Shown in pieces: positions 1 to 7,597 of a stretch of 27,640 bases of DNA. Positions within the stretch are counted from its first letter, which is position 1, and every line of letters starts with the position of its first letter. The stretch lies in assembly GCA_046710875.1 (NCBI GenBank), contig JBKEHQ010000011.1, forward strand, positions 1 through 27,640, read 5' to 3'. The position numbers and the translations under genes were made by a program. Source of the DNA: MGIIb-O3 sp046710875 (GTDB taxonomy: Archaea; Thermoplasmatota; Poseidoniia; Poseidoniales; Thalassarchaeaceae). The notes beneath the pieces were generated by a model, which had not been told where the DNA came from, ran no database searches, and saw nothing but the letters and a program-made list of their open reading frames with translations.

Positions 1-394
1 TTTTTTGTTCGGCATGCAAAAGAAATGCTCTTGCCGTATTATACGCTATATTAAGATTGGAAGTTATGGTGGAATTCCATCTTTCGGGACTTATTTGCCA
101 CAATGGCTTAGGTTCACTAGGATAATACCCTGCATTAGCTATGCAAATATCTAGTTTTCCATACTTTGCAATTATTTTATCTATCATTAACATAGTTGAA
201 TCTGAATCGCGAAGATCGGATTGTACAGCAAAGCCATCAATTTCTTTGGCTAGAGCAATTGCCTTTTCAGAGGATTCATAATAGTGAATTATTACTATAG
301 CTCCTTCTAAAGCAAATTTTTTACATATGGATTGGCCAATGCCCCCTGCCCCTCCCGTCACTAAAACTACACTATTCTTTAGTCCTGTTTCCAT
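1..394 (-). CDS. SDR-family oxidoreductase, N-terminal part (cut by window edge)
   Basis: NAD(P)-dependent short-chain dehydrogenase/reductase. The reading frame starts with ATG at 394 and stays open to base 1, so about 131 residues are visible and the C-terminal half is missing. The start METGLKNSVVLVTGGAGGIG carries the Rossmann glycine motif TGxxxGIG at residues 13-20, and the family's NAG motif appears later in LDICIANAGYYP. The catalytic Tyr-x-x-x-Lys lies beyond the window, so activity cannot be checked. Substrate is unknown; candidates include sugar, polyol and ketoacyl reductases. It lies on the same strand as, and just downstream of, the CDP-alcohol phosphatidyltransferase (37-base gap), so the two may be co-transcribed. 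The family call is firm and the specific reaction is not. Confidence 0.85.
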   Translation of the reverse strand, partial: METGLKNSVVLVTGGAGGIGQSICKKFALEGAIVIIHYYESSEKAIALAKEIDGFAVQSDLRDSDSTMLMIDKIIAKYGKLDICIANAGYYPSEPKPLWQISPERWNSTITSNLNIAYNTARAFLLHAEQK

Positions 395-431
395 AGTATG
401 TCCAATATGTCACCATACTTAGTATTCTCTT

Positions 432-1187
432 TCAAAGTCTACTTTTAATTATGATAATCAGCATTATAAAAATATTTAATTGTAAAACTAAGTTAGGGAG
501 ATACTGCATATTGTTTGAAATAGATAGGATTAAAATTATTAGCGATTGGGCTCCATAGCCAAGAAGAGAGGATAAAGTTAGTTCCCATACTAATTTCTCT
601 GAACCCTTGCCTGTAAGGATTGAAATAATTCTATCTTGCCAACTAAAAAATAATAAATAAATTAAATGAAATATATCTACATTTCTTTGTTTCTCCCAAG
701 GGTGAGCATTTGGACGTATCCTTTCATCAATTCTACTAGTAGTATCTCCTGAACCCAATAATCTCATCCTTACTGAAAAGTGATTAAATAATGAATATTG
801 AAATAAAATGGCCAATATTATTCCAATTGACAACCTAATATCCCAAACTAATGCTTCTCCAAATGCAATCATTACCAATATAAGTCCGATTGTATCTGCA
901 ACAGTATCCCAGTACCTACCAACATGGGATGGTTTCTTACGTATTCTGGCTAATTCACCATCAATTGCATCTATAACTCCCTTTATGACCAATAAAAAAC
1001 AAGCTAAAATAATATTATTTTCAATAATTAGCCATGCACATAAAATAGAAAGTAAGAGGTGAAAATTAGTTACCTGAATTACCGTGATAGGTGTGTGTTC
1101 TAATTTTTTAGCAAAAAATCTAGCTATTGGCCTCCCCCAATCTGAGAGATCTTTGGCACTGCTATCGCCATATTTTCCTCCTGCCAT
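432..1187 (-). CDS. CDP-alcohol phosphatidyltransferase family membrane enzyme
   Basis: Integral membrane enzyme that transfers a phosphoalcohol from a CDP-linked donor during phospholipid synthesis. The 251-residue protein carries the complete family signature D-x2-DG-x2-AR-x8-G-x3-D-x3-D at about residues 72-98, running from DAIDGELAR to GRYWDTVADT. All the Asp residues that bind the metal and CDP moiety are present. Hydrophobic segments lie on both sides (about 41-70, 98-135 and 205-248), as expected for the six-helix fold. In archaea such enzymes attach serine, glycerol or inositol phosphate to archaeol; which alcohol is used here cannot be told from the sequence. The ATG at 1187 is preceded by GGAAG, a plausible ribosome binding site. 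The gene is divergent from the Nudix gene (96-base gap) and upstream of the SDR gene. Confidence 0.88.
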   Translation of the reverse strand: MAGGKYGDSSAKDLSDWGRPIARFFAKKLEHTPITVIQVTNFHLLLSILCAWLIIENNIILACFLLVIKGVIDAIDGELARIRKKPSHVGRYWDTVADTIGLILVMIAFGEALVWDIRLSIGIILAILFQYSLFNHFSVRMRLLGSGDTTSRIDERIRPNAHPWEKQRNVDIFHLIYLLFFSWQDRIISILTGKGSEKLVWELTLSSLLGYGAQSLIILILSISNNMQYLPNLVLQLNIFIMLIIIIKSRL

Positions 1188-1283
1188 GAATACTTCCTAG
1201 TTCATGGTAAAGCCCATCACAAATAGGTATTGACTGAAAACGGTAAGAAAATGATTCATAAGTAACCATTCTTTCTTGTACGC

Positions 1284-1745
1284 ATGAGGTCCGTTGATAC
1301 TGATTTAGGTGTCGCAGCCTGCGTCGTAAATGAAAATAAAATATTACTCGTAAAAGAGTCTCGAGGATCTAGTGAAGGACTTTGGGGCATGCCAAAAGGT
1401 GCTGTTGACCAAGGAGAAGCCCCTACAAAGGCAGTAATTAGAGAATTAAAAGAAGAATGTGGAATTGATGGAGATGTTGTTGGGCTAATAGCCATAAGAG
1501 AACGCATCAATAGAAATATTCCAGGAATATTTTTAGCATATTCTGTAACGATTCAGGATGAAGAGATTAAAATTGATCCAGATGAAATATCTGATTATGG
1601 GTGGTTTGAACAGTCAGATTTTGAGAATATTGATTGGATAAGTCGAGCAATGCGAGATATTGCAGAAAGTTCTTTAGAAGGTAATATTTTAAGATCAAAA
1701 GACTATTCTAATGAAAGAAAAGGGCACTATATTGTTTTTTCTTAA
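1284..1745 (+). CDS. Nudix hydrolase
   Basis: Cytoplasmic Nudix-family pyrophosphohydrolase of 153 residues. The Nudix box G-x5-E-x7-REUxEExGU is intact at residues 39-61: G39, E45 and R53-E54 with E57-E58 (RELKEECGI). This means the metal-binding glutamates for hydrolysis of a nucleoside diphosphate linked to another moiety are all there. The GLWGMPKG just before it is typical of MutT/diadenosine-polyphosphate-type members, and the downstream SDYGWFEQSDF resembles the usual C-terminal helix region. The substrate cannot be assigned. The gene stands alone on the plus strand, divergent from the phosphatidyltransferase and convergent with the minus-strand membrane gene. A T-rich run covering its last codons and the bases after the stop (about 1735-1756) could end transcription. 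Confidence 0.9.
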   Translation: MRSVDTDLGVAACVVNENKILLVKESRGSSEGLWGMPKGAVDQGEAPTKAVIRELKEECGIDGDVVGLIAIRERINRNIPGIFLAYSVTIQDEEIKIDPDEISDYGWFEQSDFENIDWISRAMRDIAESSLEGNILRSKDYSNERKGHYIVFS

Positions 1746-1771
1746 TTTATTTTTAAATAATTGAATAATAA

Positions 1772-2209
1772 TTACTCTTCGCAATCATTAACAACTTCAA
1801 TTTTAGTACTTTTTTGGAAAGTTGATAACATTAATGACATCATTAATATTGGTACTAATATAATTATTAAGCCGGTGATTTTATAATTTGGTAAAATATT
1901 GCGGATAGATAATGATGGTCCAATAATGTAACCAAATATAAACATTGAAATTATTAATAAAGTTATACTTATATCTTCACGTTTTAATTCTATTTTATTA
2001 TCCTTAAAAGGGCCTAATTGATATATAATTATAAGAATTAAGATTAAAAATAATATTAAAAATAATAATGGAATTGTAAAAATTCCCTCATCTTTAATCA
2101 ATCCAGAGTTAGTTTCCAAATTTAGTATTATTTGAGTAATTAATGACATGATAATAATCATCAAGAAGCCAGCGATAGCAAAAAAATTTTGATTTAATCG
2201 ATTATTCAT
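1772..2209 (-). CDS. Small four-helix membrane protein, function unknown
   Basis: I do not recognise a family. The 145-residue protein has four strongly hydrophobic stretches at about residues 9-30, 43-64, 80-98 and 110-130. They are separated by short polar loops, one of them lysine-rich (about 69-79), and there is an acidic C-terminus. Its ATG overlaps the stop of the preceding gene by four bases (ATGA arrangement at 2206-2209), so it is translated together with the membrane-anchored winged-helix protein and probably works with it, for example as a membrane sensor or scaffold. That role is inference from gene order only. The sequence is dominated by Ile, Leu and Met, so homology searches would give many low-complexity matches. 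Confidence 0.7.
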   Translation of the reverse strand: MNNRLNQNFFAIAGFLMIIIMSLITQIILNLETNSGLIKDEGIFTIPLLFLILFLILILIIIYQLGPFKDNKIELKREDISITLLIISMFIFGYIIGPSLSIRNILPNYKITGLIIILVPILMMSLMLSTFQKSTKIEVVNDCEE

Positions 2210-2688
2210 GCATTATCCTCCATTATTGTTAATTCAACTCTTTTTCCCATCCCGTCACGCACGCGTCTAACTAATCCCCTATTTTCCATACTTGAAAGTA
2301 ACCTACTTGCCTTTGAATTTGTAAATGCGCCCTGACGTACTAATTCGGCTTGCCACATCTTATTTTCATTAGATTGTAAAATGTTAACTACAGTTTTTTC
2401 TGCTGAAGACAATATGGGTAATTTTTTTGTAATAATAACATTAGTTACTTCTTTATTTAATTTCTCATTATTATTTAATAACCAGGACATTGAAATTCCG
2501 ATAAGAATTCCTATACTTGTCAAAAATAATGAGTATATCAAATAAGGAAAAATATCATCAAAGGAAGCCGAAGAAACTGTAAATGGAACTAAAATCAGTA
2601 GAAATAGCATAAAAGTTGCCATCCCCAAAGTAAGCTTGGCTATCTGATTCATTGAGTCTGAAGAATTGTCTATTTCATCTTCACTCAT
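2206..2688 (-). CDS. Membrane-anchored winged-helix (HTH) protein
   Basis: The 160-residue protein has two predicted membrane helices (about residues 18-42 and 48-71) followed by a cytoplasmic winged helix-turn-helix at about 90-157. The HTH part (AEKTVVNILQSNENKMWQAE through SKASRLLSSMENRGLVRRV) follows the MarR-like layout seen in many archaeal membrane-tethered regulators: a starting helix, a recognition helix with SKASRLLSSM and a wing rich in Arg. It is probably a transcription regulator held at the membrane; target genes are unknown. It is the first gene of a two-gene operon and overlaps the following membrane gene by four bases. An AT-palindromic AATTATAATT lies about 20 bases before the ATG (2704-2713) and may be its TATA element. 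That is close for a leaderless transcript, so the Met at residue 13 is an alternative start. Confidence 0.78.
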   Translation of the reverse strand: MSEDEIDNSSDSMNQIAKLTLGMATFMLFLLILVPFTVSSASFDDIFPYLIYSLFLTSIGILIGISMSWLLNNNEKLNKEVTNVIITKKLPILSSAEKTVVNILQSNENKMWQAELVRQGAFTNSKASRLLSSMENRGLVRRVRDGMGKRVELTIMEDNA

Positions 2689-2774
2689 ATTAACACGACA
2701 ACCAATTATAATTCAAGGGTTGGGTGACTCTGTGTAAACAGCCCCCTTGAAATATTCAAGTTTATATTAAACTC

Positions 2775-3914
2775 TTAATAACATTCCTGGCGGTCTTCGG
2801 ACCATGTTCCGCCGTTAGCTTCACATTCCTCTTGTAAAGAATCTTCATTTGAGCTTTCTTGATTAGTATCATCATCTCCACATACTACTTTCTCATCATC
2901 ATCGTAACAAACTTCTTGATAGTCTATTTTTGGCCATTCACAGTATGATTTGTCCTCAATTGTATTCCATGTTCCTCTGCGAGATTCGCACATTTCCTGT
3001 GTTACTTCAAATTTATGAAAATCCATATTATGACGTACTGGTAATGGTTTGGTTTTTCCCTCACGATCAAATTTTTCGCTGAATTTTGCAATAAGTCCTT
3101 TTGGCCCAGACCTTTCTTTCTTATCTTCGCGTTCACAATCTTCACCTTCGAAGCATTCTTGATAATCACCGTAACGTTGTGCCATCTCTGTACCTATTTG
3201 TGTAAGTATTGAATTGAATGAATGACGGCCGTCATGTGAAATATCTAATCCAGCACAATCACTATTTGCAATACAGTATGATATGGCTATAGCTGCGTTT
3301 TCTGTCAAATGAAGTTTGCTAGTTAATTCGTCTTGATTCAAATCGTCCCAATCGAAATGGGCTTTGTCCATTACTTCTCTTCGATGTTCCATCATAGAAT
3401 AAACATTATCACACCATTCTTGCTTTTCATCAGTCCAAAGTTCTCTGGTTTTACAATCATACCAATCTTCTTTATCATCATCAACCTTTTCCATCATTGA
3501 AGGTGCTCTAACTTCAATGGAGTCTTTCATCATGGTTAATGATTCTGAGTCTGCATTGCATTCTTCGTTATCAATACAATATTGTAACGCTATAACAAGC
3601 ATACCATTAGCCTCAACTCTTTTTTCTAGATGTTCCATTCTATCTTCCTCAGAAATTTCTATTTTATCTGATAAGAATGATTTCAACATACCTTTGAAGC
3701 CTTTTTTGTCTTCATCAATCATATCCCAAGTAGCATCTCCAACAGCATCATCAACCACTCCAGCATATGGATTATCTTCCACATATCTTGGTTCCATTAA
3801 CTCATCCACGCTCGTACTCACTGATGCGCCTGCTAGTAATGAAATTACAGCTAACGCAATTATTATGCTTAGTGATCTTTTTTGTCTATTATCCTCTCCT
3901 ATTTCTGACTTCAT
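2775..3914 (-). CDS. Exported acidic, cysteine-rich protein of unknown function
   Basis: Unrecognised 379-residue protein. A basic start is followed by a hydrophobic helix at about residues 14-33, a signal peptide or membrane anchor, and the rest should face outside. The mature part is acidic and contains about 15 cysteines, several in pairs (CIDNEEC, CIANSDC, CFEGEDC), which suggests disulfides or metal-stabilised small modules. Two copies of a motif Cys-Glu-x3-Gly-Thr-Trp-x(6-7)-Cys occur near the C-terminus (CESRRGTW...C and CEANGGTW...C). The pairs ALQYCIDNEEC and ISYCIANSDC also look like two copies of one helical repeat. It has no operon partner: an 86-base gap separates it from the gene after it, and tRNA-Arg lies upstream. 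A surface or periplasm-like structural or binding role is possible but not shown. Confidence 0.72.
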   Translation of the reverse strand: MKSEIGEDNRQKRSLSIIIALAVISLLAGASVSTSVDELMEPRYVEDNPYAGVVDDAVGDATWDMIDEDKKGFKGMLKSFLSDKIEISEEDRMEHLEKRVEANGMLVIALQYCIDNEECNADSESLTMMKDSIEVRAPSMMEKVDDDKEDWYDCKTRELWTDEKQEWCDNVYSMMEHRREVMDKAHFDWDDLNQDELTSKLHLTENAAIAISYCIANSDCAGLDISHDGRHSFNSILTQIGTEMAQRYGDYQECFEGEDCEREDKKERSGPKGLIAKFSEKFDREGKTKPLPVRHNMDFHKFEVTQEMCESRRGTWNTIEDKSYCEWPKIDYQEVCYDDDEKVVCGDDDTNQESSNEDSLQEECEANGGTWSEDRQECY

Positions 3915-4025
3915 ATCTTTACACCCTAAATTATGATTGAATGCAAAACCATATCAAAACATTGAGTAAATGTATAAAAAATTATGAAAAAACCTGCAAA
4001 ACAATCAGTTAATTAACTATTTGAG

Positions 4026-4102
4026 TGGCGGACCCACCGCGATTTGAACACGGGTTAAAGGCTCCGCAAGCCCCTGTGATATCCAGGCTACACTATGGGT
4101 CC
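4026..4102 (-). tRNA. tRNA-Arg (anticodon GCG), 3' CCA encoded
   Basis: Read on the minus strand, a full cloverleaf folds. The seven-base acceptor GGACCCA pairs with TGGGTCC, followed by discriminator G and an encoded CCA (4026-4028). The T arm is CCGTG-TTCAAAT-CGCGG. The anticodon stem GGGGC/GCCTT, with two G-T pairs, closes the loop TTGCGGA, giving anticodon GCG, which reads arginine CGC/CGT. The D stem GTG/CAC has an unpaired 13-22 position. No intron is apparent. It lies in the gap between the cysteine-rich exported protein and a small unknown gene, all on the minus strand. Confidence 0.93.
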
Positions 4103-4159
4103 AATAATCTCAGCGAATAGTGGCTTCTGTTTAATCTCGACGGTTGTGGAAATCCAATA

Positions 4160-4513
4160 TCACATAACTATTGGCAATACAGTTTTCCATCTTGGTTCGG
4201 CTAATTTTTTGGAATTTGGACCATCTCTAGTAATCTTTGTCTTATGAGTGAGTTGCCCATGCATTCCTTGAACAGAAAATTTTACACGCAATTCTACTAA
4301 TCTATCTCTCTCGACAACTATCATTTGTTCATCATCTAATTGTACTGATGTTGATGCCTCAATATCTCCTTCATTACGAAGTTGTAGAATATTACCTTCG
4401 ATGTCTGCCCTTGGAGAAAAGTCGTAGTCACTAGGATTATCCATTTGTACTTCAGCATCAATTATGACGCGATCTCTGATAGAAGTCTTGGTTATCAGCA
4501 TTGACTTAACCAT
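4160..4513 (-). CDS. Small protein of unknown function
   Basis: Unrecognised 117-residue protein with no signal peptide and no membrane helix. It is polar and charged, with alternating hydrophobic/polar stretches (RVIIDAEVQM, ELRVKFSVQG, LTHKTKITRD) that suggest a beta-sheet fold. Two Met codons stand near the start (residues 1 and 5), so the true start could be four codons later. The gene lies between tRNA-Arg and the PKD lipoprotein, 54 bases downstream of the latter on the same strand, so it may share its transcript. Codon and base use match the neighbours and no overlapping gene competes for the stretch. No function can be given. Confidence 0.6.
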   Translation of the reverse strand: MVKSMLITKTSIRDRVIIDAEVQMDNPSDYDFSPRADIEGNILQLRNEGDIEASTSVQLDDEQMIVVERDRLVELRVKFSVQGMHGQLTHKTKITRDGPNSKKLAEPRWKTVLPIVM

Positions 4514-4567
4514 GTACTTGGCATTAACATCAAGTTCAAAGCACTTCGCACTAAAAATAGTGAATAA

Positions 4568-5740
4568 TTATATTCCAATTTCACTTATTCTTGGTACCAA
4601 TACCAAAAAATCAATTACTAATTTCCAATCATTTCCTTGATCAGGATCTATGTCATCTATTGGTATGTCTGGATGACAATCATCAGCAGTTATTGTCCAA
4701 ATCCAGTCCCCTTGTCCAAATCTTTGACCTGCTTGATTTAGTAGTGAATACAAAAGATCATCAGAAGAATCTGCTGAAATTGTATATCCAGTTTCAGGAT
4801 AAGTATTCATTTCATCCTTGATTATAGTAGCGGATGCATTTTGAGTTATATTATCGTGCGTTGTAGATGAAAATGTACTCCAACCAGAAGTGGGTACCCT
4901 AATTGAAAGAGTAAAATTATCTTCTGGCCACATAATTGGAATAAGGTCCCTTGCTAATATTAATGTAGAATTCATACTAATCATCCTAGATTCAGGAAAT
5001 GGATTTTTTATTATCTCATATGATTTTCCCTGTTCTAAATAGCCATTCCATTCAAATTCTACATGTTTGGGCTCCCAAATTATCCTAAAAGTCCTAGAAA
5101 TAACCATTACAGTCCATGTAGAGGTGTTAGTAGCACCTTTATCATCCATAACTGTAATTCTACCTGTACGGTTGCCTGATTCAGTAAGTAACAACTGATT
5201 AGTAATGGCTGACGTTGCATCTGCATCATTAGAAGGATCTCCGTCGTTATTCGAATCTTCAGTTATGTCAAAATCCCATTCAAAACTTACAACCCCTCCT
5301 TCTGGGTCTAATGATTCACTTGCATCTAGAAGTACAGTAGAACCAGTTCTAATTACATTAGATACTTCAAAAAGTAAAGTTGGAGGTGAATTTACAAAAA
5401 GTGAGGTGTATTCAGTATCAATTCCTCCTTGATCATTAACAACGGTTACTTGTATAGAATAATACCCAGGATTAATATATTGATGACTTACAACTCCTTG
5501 TTTTGTAGTTTTTTTATTTCCATCATCAAAGTCCCACCTATATTCTTCGATTATTGTTGGATTTGGAGTTGTTGACTCTCTTGCATCGAAATTTACTGTT
5601 TCTCCAGCGTTTATTTCATCCATATCAGAAGTTAGTTTAGCATTTGGATTAATATTTCCAAGACCGCTACATCCTGCGAATACTGTGGCGATTAACATTG
5701 ATGTAATCATCAACGCTATCGGGCGGCCGCCAATCTTCAT
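4568..5740 (-). CDS. PKD-domain lipoprotein
   Basis: Exported 390-residue protein with a lipobox: a hydrophobic N-terminus ending in VFAGC, with the lipidated Cys at residue 24. Two PKD (polycystic kidney disease) beta-sandwich domains follow, at about residues 33-118 and 119-213. Each has the hallmark Trp-Asp-Phe-Asp core (YRWDFDDG and FEWDFD) and typical opening motifs (VNFDARES, VLLDASES). The C-terminal third (about 215-390) is beta-rich but unrecognised. PKD domains mediate extracellular protein or polysaccharide contacts, so an adhesion, surface-scaffold or accessory role is likely. No catalytic domain was seen. It is divergent from the exonuclease gene (111-base gap). Confidence 0.85.
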   Translation of the reverse strand: MKIGGRPIALMITSMLIATVFAGCSGLGNINPNAKLTSDMDEINAGETVNFDARESTTPNPTIIEEYRWDFDDGNKKTTKQGVVSHQYINPGYYSIQVTVVNDQGGIDTEYTSLFVNSPPTLLFEVSNVIRTGSTVLLDASESLDPEGGVVSFEWDFDITEDSNNDGDPSNDADATSAITNQLLLTESGNRTGRITVMDDKGATNTSTWTVMVISRTFRIIWEPKHVEFEWNGYLEQGKSYEIIKNPFPESRMISMNSTLILARDLIPIMWPEDNFTLSIRVPTSGWSTFSSTTHDNITQNASATIIKDEMNTYPETGYTISADSSDDLLYSLLNQAGQRFGQGDWIWTITADDCHPDIPIDDIDPDQGNDWKLVIDFLVLVPRISEIGI

Positions 5741-5851
5741 GATTGCGTGTGGTGCGCACTATACTCATATGCATGTTGGGACATTGGCATTATTTTATTG
5801 AGTTAAGAGAGTTCATGGACTTAGCCACTTTCCATAGAATAGGAATAAGTC

Positions 5852-6424
5852 ATGTTAAGCGGATTTAGAGTTTTAGGATTTGATTTGGAAACAACTGGTT
5901 TTGATTCATCTAAGCATCGTATAGTTCAATATGCATTTATTGGAAGTGATGTAGATGGAACGCACATCAATGCTGAATCATTAGTCAAACCAAATATGAA
6001 AATACCAATAGAAACTACAAGAATTCATGGAATATCTGATAAAGATGTAAAAAATTCAAAATTATTTCTTGAGCATGTTGAAGAAATTTCAAATCTTATT
6101 AATGGCTCAATACTTGTTGGACATAATGTTGTACGATTTGATTGGCCGTTCTTAAAAATGGAATATTTACGTTGTGGAATGGAGGCACCTGAACCTTACG
6201 CCATCATCGATACATGGATTCTTGCAAAGAAATTTAAAATAAGTCAATATGGTAAAAGAAGTTTAGGTGCATTATGTGAAAAATATGATATTTCATTAGA
6301 AAACGCACATTCGGCCGATGCTGATGCTGGAGCAACACTTTTGCTTTTATGGAAAATAATGAAATCTTATCCGGAAGAATTTCAAGAATGGTGGAATGAA
6401 TTAGTAGAATCTTTATCTGATTGA
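5852..6424 (+). CDS. DnaQ-like DEDDh 3'-5' exonuclease
   Basis: Cytoplasmic 190-residue exonuclease of the DnaQ/epsilon fold, acting on 3' ends of DNA or RNA. All metal-binding residues of the DEDDh class are visible: D11 and E13 in GFDLETTGF (Exo I), D97 in GHNVVRFDWPF (Exo II), and H153 and D158 in NAHSADADAG (Exo III). The size is that of a stand-alone nuclease, without the polymerase or UvrC-like domains found in larger relatives. The start at 5852 places the first motif at residue 11, as usual. Its 3' end overlaps the convergent RecB-like nuclease gene by 12 bases. Company with a RecB-like nuclease and a DNA ligase points to DNA repair or proofreading, but an RNase T-like role cannot be excluded. 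Confidence 0.9.
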   Translation: MLSGFRVLGFDLETTGFDSSKHRIVQYAFIGSDVDGTHINAESLVKPNMKIPIETTRIHGISDKDVKNSKLFLEHVEEISNLINGSILVGHNVVRFDWPFLKMEYLRCGMEAPEPYAIIDTWILAKKFKISQYGKRSLGALCEKYDISLENAHSADADAGATLLLLWKIMKSYPEEFQEWWNELVESLSD

Positions 6425-7597
6425 TTCCAATAATGGATTCCAGGGCAATATCTCAGACCAGTCTCCAAGATGTCTAGTTTCTCCATCTATTCTCGCACTT
6501 CCAATGAATAATGCTCCTTCATAACCTTCGGAACATAATGTCCTTAGTTGATGTAATGGTTGATTAGTTAAAAACGCACCAAATTTTTCCCCAGAATCTT
6601 TTAAATTACCGTTTTGACCATCAGGAATCATCTTTTTAAATAGGGCAAGTCCTTCTTCTGGATCAAAGTTTGCTAATGTCACAACTTCATTAGTAAATCT
6701 ACCACCTTTTTTTAAAATACCATCTTCAATGCCAATTAGCCAGCTAGGACACCATGCTTTCCATTCACAAAATCCACAAGTAAAGTCTTCAGGAGTAGCC
6801 TGAAACGGAGTATTAGTTAATTCAATCAAACTATGTGTTGCTAATGCAGCATCTGTTACTGATGGGCCTATTGCCTCATGTATTGTTTGGTTTGATGTAT
6901 ACCAGCCTTCTGCACGCATTGGTGGATGGTCAGGATTAATTAATTTTAAGAGATCACGGTAGAAGAGTAATTGCCTATTTATTGTATCACTTAACTTTTC
7001 TTTCGGAGGTTTACCGGTTTTCAAATCTACAACAATCCACCCTGATTCATTGCCTTCATCATCAAAATCTCTCAATAATAAATCTAATCTACCCATTAAT
7101 TTACCACATCTAGAATTCATGGTACCTTCATTTGCTAAAATATTTATTTTGATTTTTTTCCACATGCTTAATGTGACATTTGATAGTTTAACATCATCAA
7201 TTTTGACATGACTCAGGAGCATGTATAGTGCCTTATTTAACCCTTCAAATGCTTTATTGTATGAATTTTGCTTCCATTTTGGATGCCTAGGAGTATTAAA
7301 AAATATATCTTTTTGTAATTTCCAATGATGATCTAAAGTCTTTTTTGCTAGTTTGGGTAACCAATTTTTTTCATCGTCGCCTTTATTTAGAATCTCTAAG
7401 TTACAGATATCTTCAACTGAATTGTGAATTGTATTTCCAATAACTATTGGCATTCCTGTTTTTCTTGGAAGTCCTTGTCTCGATAGCCAATATTTCCTAG
7501 GACATTCTTCATATCTATTCCATGAAGAGGGCGAGAGTTGATATTCTAGAATTTCATACCCGTCCGGCGGTCCCCAATCGATTTCCACTGCGTGCAT
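6413..7597 (-). CDS. PD-(D/E)XK nuclease of the RecB/Cas4-like family with an Fe-S cluster motif
   Basis: Predicted DNA nuclease of 394 residues. The N-terminal LSPSSWNRYEECPRKYW is the usual opening of RecB-type nuclease domains and supplies the first cluster Cys (C32). H58 in GNTIHNSVE corresponds to the conserved helix-borne His. The active site is D172 in GRLDLLL and D191-x-K193 in VVDLKTGK, followed by the QxxxY-type motif (RQLLFYRDLL). Three further cysteines, CGFC and C in the stretch at about 274-283, complete the four-Cys iron-sulphur cluster of the Cas4/AddB type. No helicase domain is fused, and no cas genes are near. The ATG at 7597-7595 is back to back with the ATG of the PAC2-family gene, so its promoter must lie inside that gene. 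Role: probably end resection or repair (inferred). Confidence 0.88.
   Translation of the reverse strand: MHAVEIDWGPPDGYEILEYQLSPSSWNRYEECPRKYWLSRQGLPRKTGMPIVIGNTIHNSVEDICNLEILNKGDDEKNWLPKLAKKTLDHHWKLQKDIFFNTPRHPKWKQNSYNKAFEGLNKALYMLLSHVKIDDVKLSNVTLSMWKKIKINILANEGTMNSRCGKLMGRLDLLLRDFDDEGNESGWIVVDLKTGKPPKEKLSDTINRQLLFYRDLLKLINPDHPPMRAEGWYTSNQTIHEAIGPSVTDAALATHSLIELTNTPFQATPEDFTCGFCEWKAWCPSWLIGIEDGILKKGGRFTNEVVTLANFDPEEGLALFKKMIPDGQNGNLKDSGEKFGAFLTNQPLHQLRTLCSEGYEGALFIGSARIDGETRHLGDWSEILPWNPLLESIR

Noticed and set aside
6413..7597. Assignment of the RecB-like nuclease as Cas4
   Set aside because: It has the motifs shared with Cas4 but is about twice the usual Cas4 length, and no CRISPR array or other cas gene is in the window.
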